DNA from: Gammaproteobacteria bacterium RIFCSPHIGHO2_02_FULL_42_43
GTDB taxonomy: Bacteria > Pseudomonadota > Gammaproteobacteria > Coxiellales > Coxiellaceae
NCBI GenBank assembly: GCA_001801425.1
Contig: MGXR01000012.1
Span: 43,987 to 76,001 of the forward strand
DNA length: 32,015 nt
Direction: 5' to 3'
A model generated the notes under the pieces. That model was not told the origin of the DNA. It searched no databases and was given only the letters and a program-made list of their open reading frames with translations. Below, piece by piece: positions 31,856-32,015 of the stretch (positions within the stretch are counted from its first letter, which is position 1; each line of letters opens with the position of its first letter). The translations under genes were made by a program, and so were the position numbers.

Positions 31856-32015
31856 GTAACAGATCAGGCTGCGCTTGAATCTAGGCAAAACCGCCAAGTT
31901 TGAGATGATTTTTGATGAAAAGTTAAGCGAGCAGCGCAGTTTACACGTTAGTAAATGAGCAGCGCAGCGAAATTTTTCATCAAAAAGCACTCAAAATTGG
32001 CGGTTAATGATCGGG
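31856..32015 (+). repeat. Hairpin repeat copy B, right border of the carbohydrate island
   Basis: A direct copy of the element at 18831-18990: 31873-32015 differs from 18848-18990 at two positions (G for T at 31885, A for G in AAGTTAAGCGAG). It carries the same arms AACCGCCAA (31889-31897) and TTGGCGGTT (31997-32005) and the same central stem. It runs to the end of the window, so its right limit is unknown. It follows the plus-strand glucan operon, while copy A follows the minus-strand operon. Confidence 0.9.

Noticed and set aside
1-32015. CRISPR array, tRNA genes, prophage or transposase genes.
   Set aside because: No regularly spaced repeats, no tRNA-like TTCGANTC/acceptor pairs noticed, and no integrase or transposase motifs in any frame; the repeats found are individual palindromic elements.

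Overview
The window looks like chromosomal DNA of a gammaproteobacterium, most likely from the Legionellales (Legionella/Coxiella/Aquicella-like). The evidence is moderate to low GC with A/T-rich codon use, a gammaproteobacterial mraZ-rsmH-ftsL-ftsI block, kbl-tdh, yajQ, rsmI and an lpoA-like gene, a type A RNase P RNA, two large paralogous proteins that resemble Legionella/Coxiella Dot/Icm effectors, and a eukaryote-like glucoamylase beside a sugar porter, a pairing known from Legionella. The species cannot be named from the sequence alone.

Layout. 55-1299: AAA_14/DUF4143 ATPase on the minus strand with a striking double palindrome over its promoter. 1370-4764: minus-strand division operon mraZ-rsmH-ftsL-ftsI with an MraZ operator; the usual downstream mur genes are absent. 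4988-7683: a small secreted protein, a Bcr/CflA-type transporter, a small unknown gene and a MarR/SlyA regulator. 7876-9960: a YbdK-type carboxylate-amine ligase, yajQ and a small unknown gene whose stop codon lies in a long palindromic repeat. 10186-12953: tdh, kbl and rnpB, all minus. 12977-16647: two overlapping paralogous effector-like genes. 16747-18827: rsmI and an lpoA-like gene lacking the N-terminal domain, divergent.

19000-31813 is a carbohydrate island. A minus-strand operon of eight tightly packed genes (glucoamylase, 6-phosphogluconate dehydrogenase-like, SDR, ABM-domain protein, SMP-30/gluconolactonase, Zn glucose dehydrogenase, sugar porter, aldose 1-epimerase) diverges from a plus-strand operon of glycogen debranching enzyme, glycosyltransferase and GH57 amylase. 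Together they suggest that an intracellular alpha-glucan is debranched and cut to glucose, and that the glucose is mutarotated, oxidised to gluconolactone and hydrolysed to gluconate. No gluconate or glucose kinase is present in the window.

The island is bracketed by two direct copies of a long hairpin repeat (18831-18990 and 31856-32015; the core 143 bases differ at two positions). A degenerate copy lies inside the island (about 29240-29372), and a distant relative (9949-10114) shares the core hairpin with a compensatory base-pair change. I regard this repeat family and the bracketed island, together with the effector-like gene pair, as the most interesting content. No gene-free stretch exceeds 300 bases apart from the one filled by rnpB. 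No tRNA, CRISPR array, transposase or integrase was seen.
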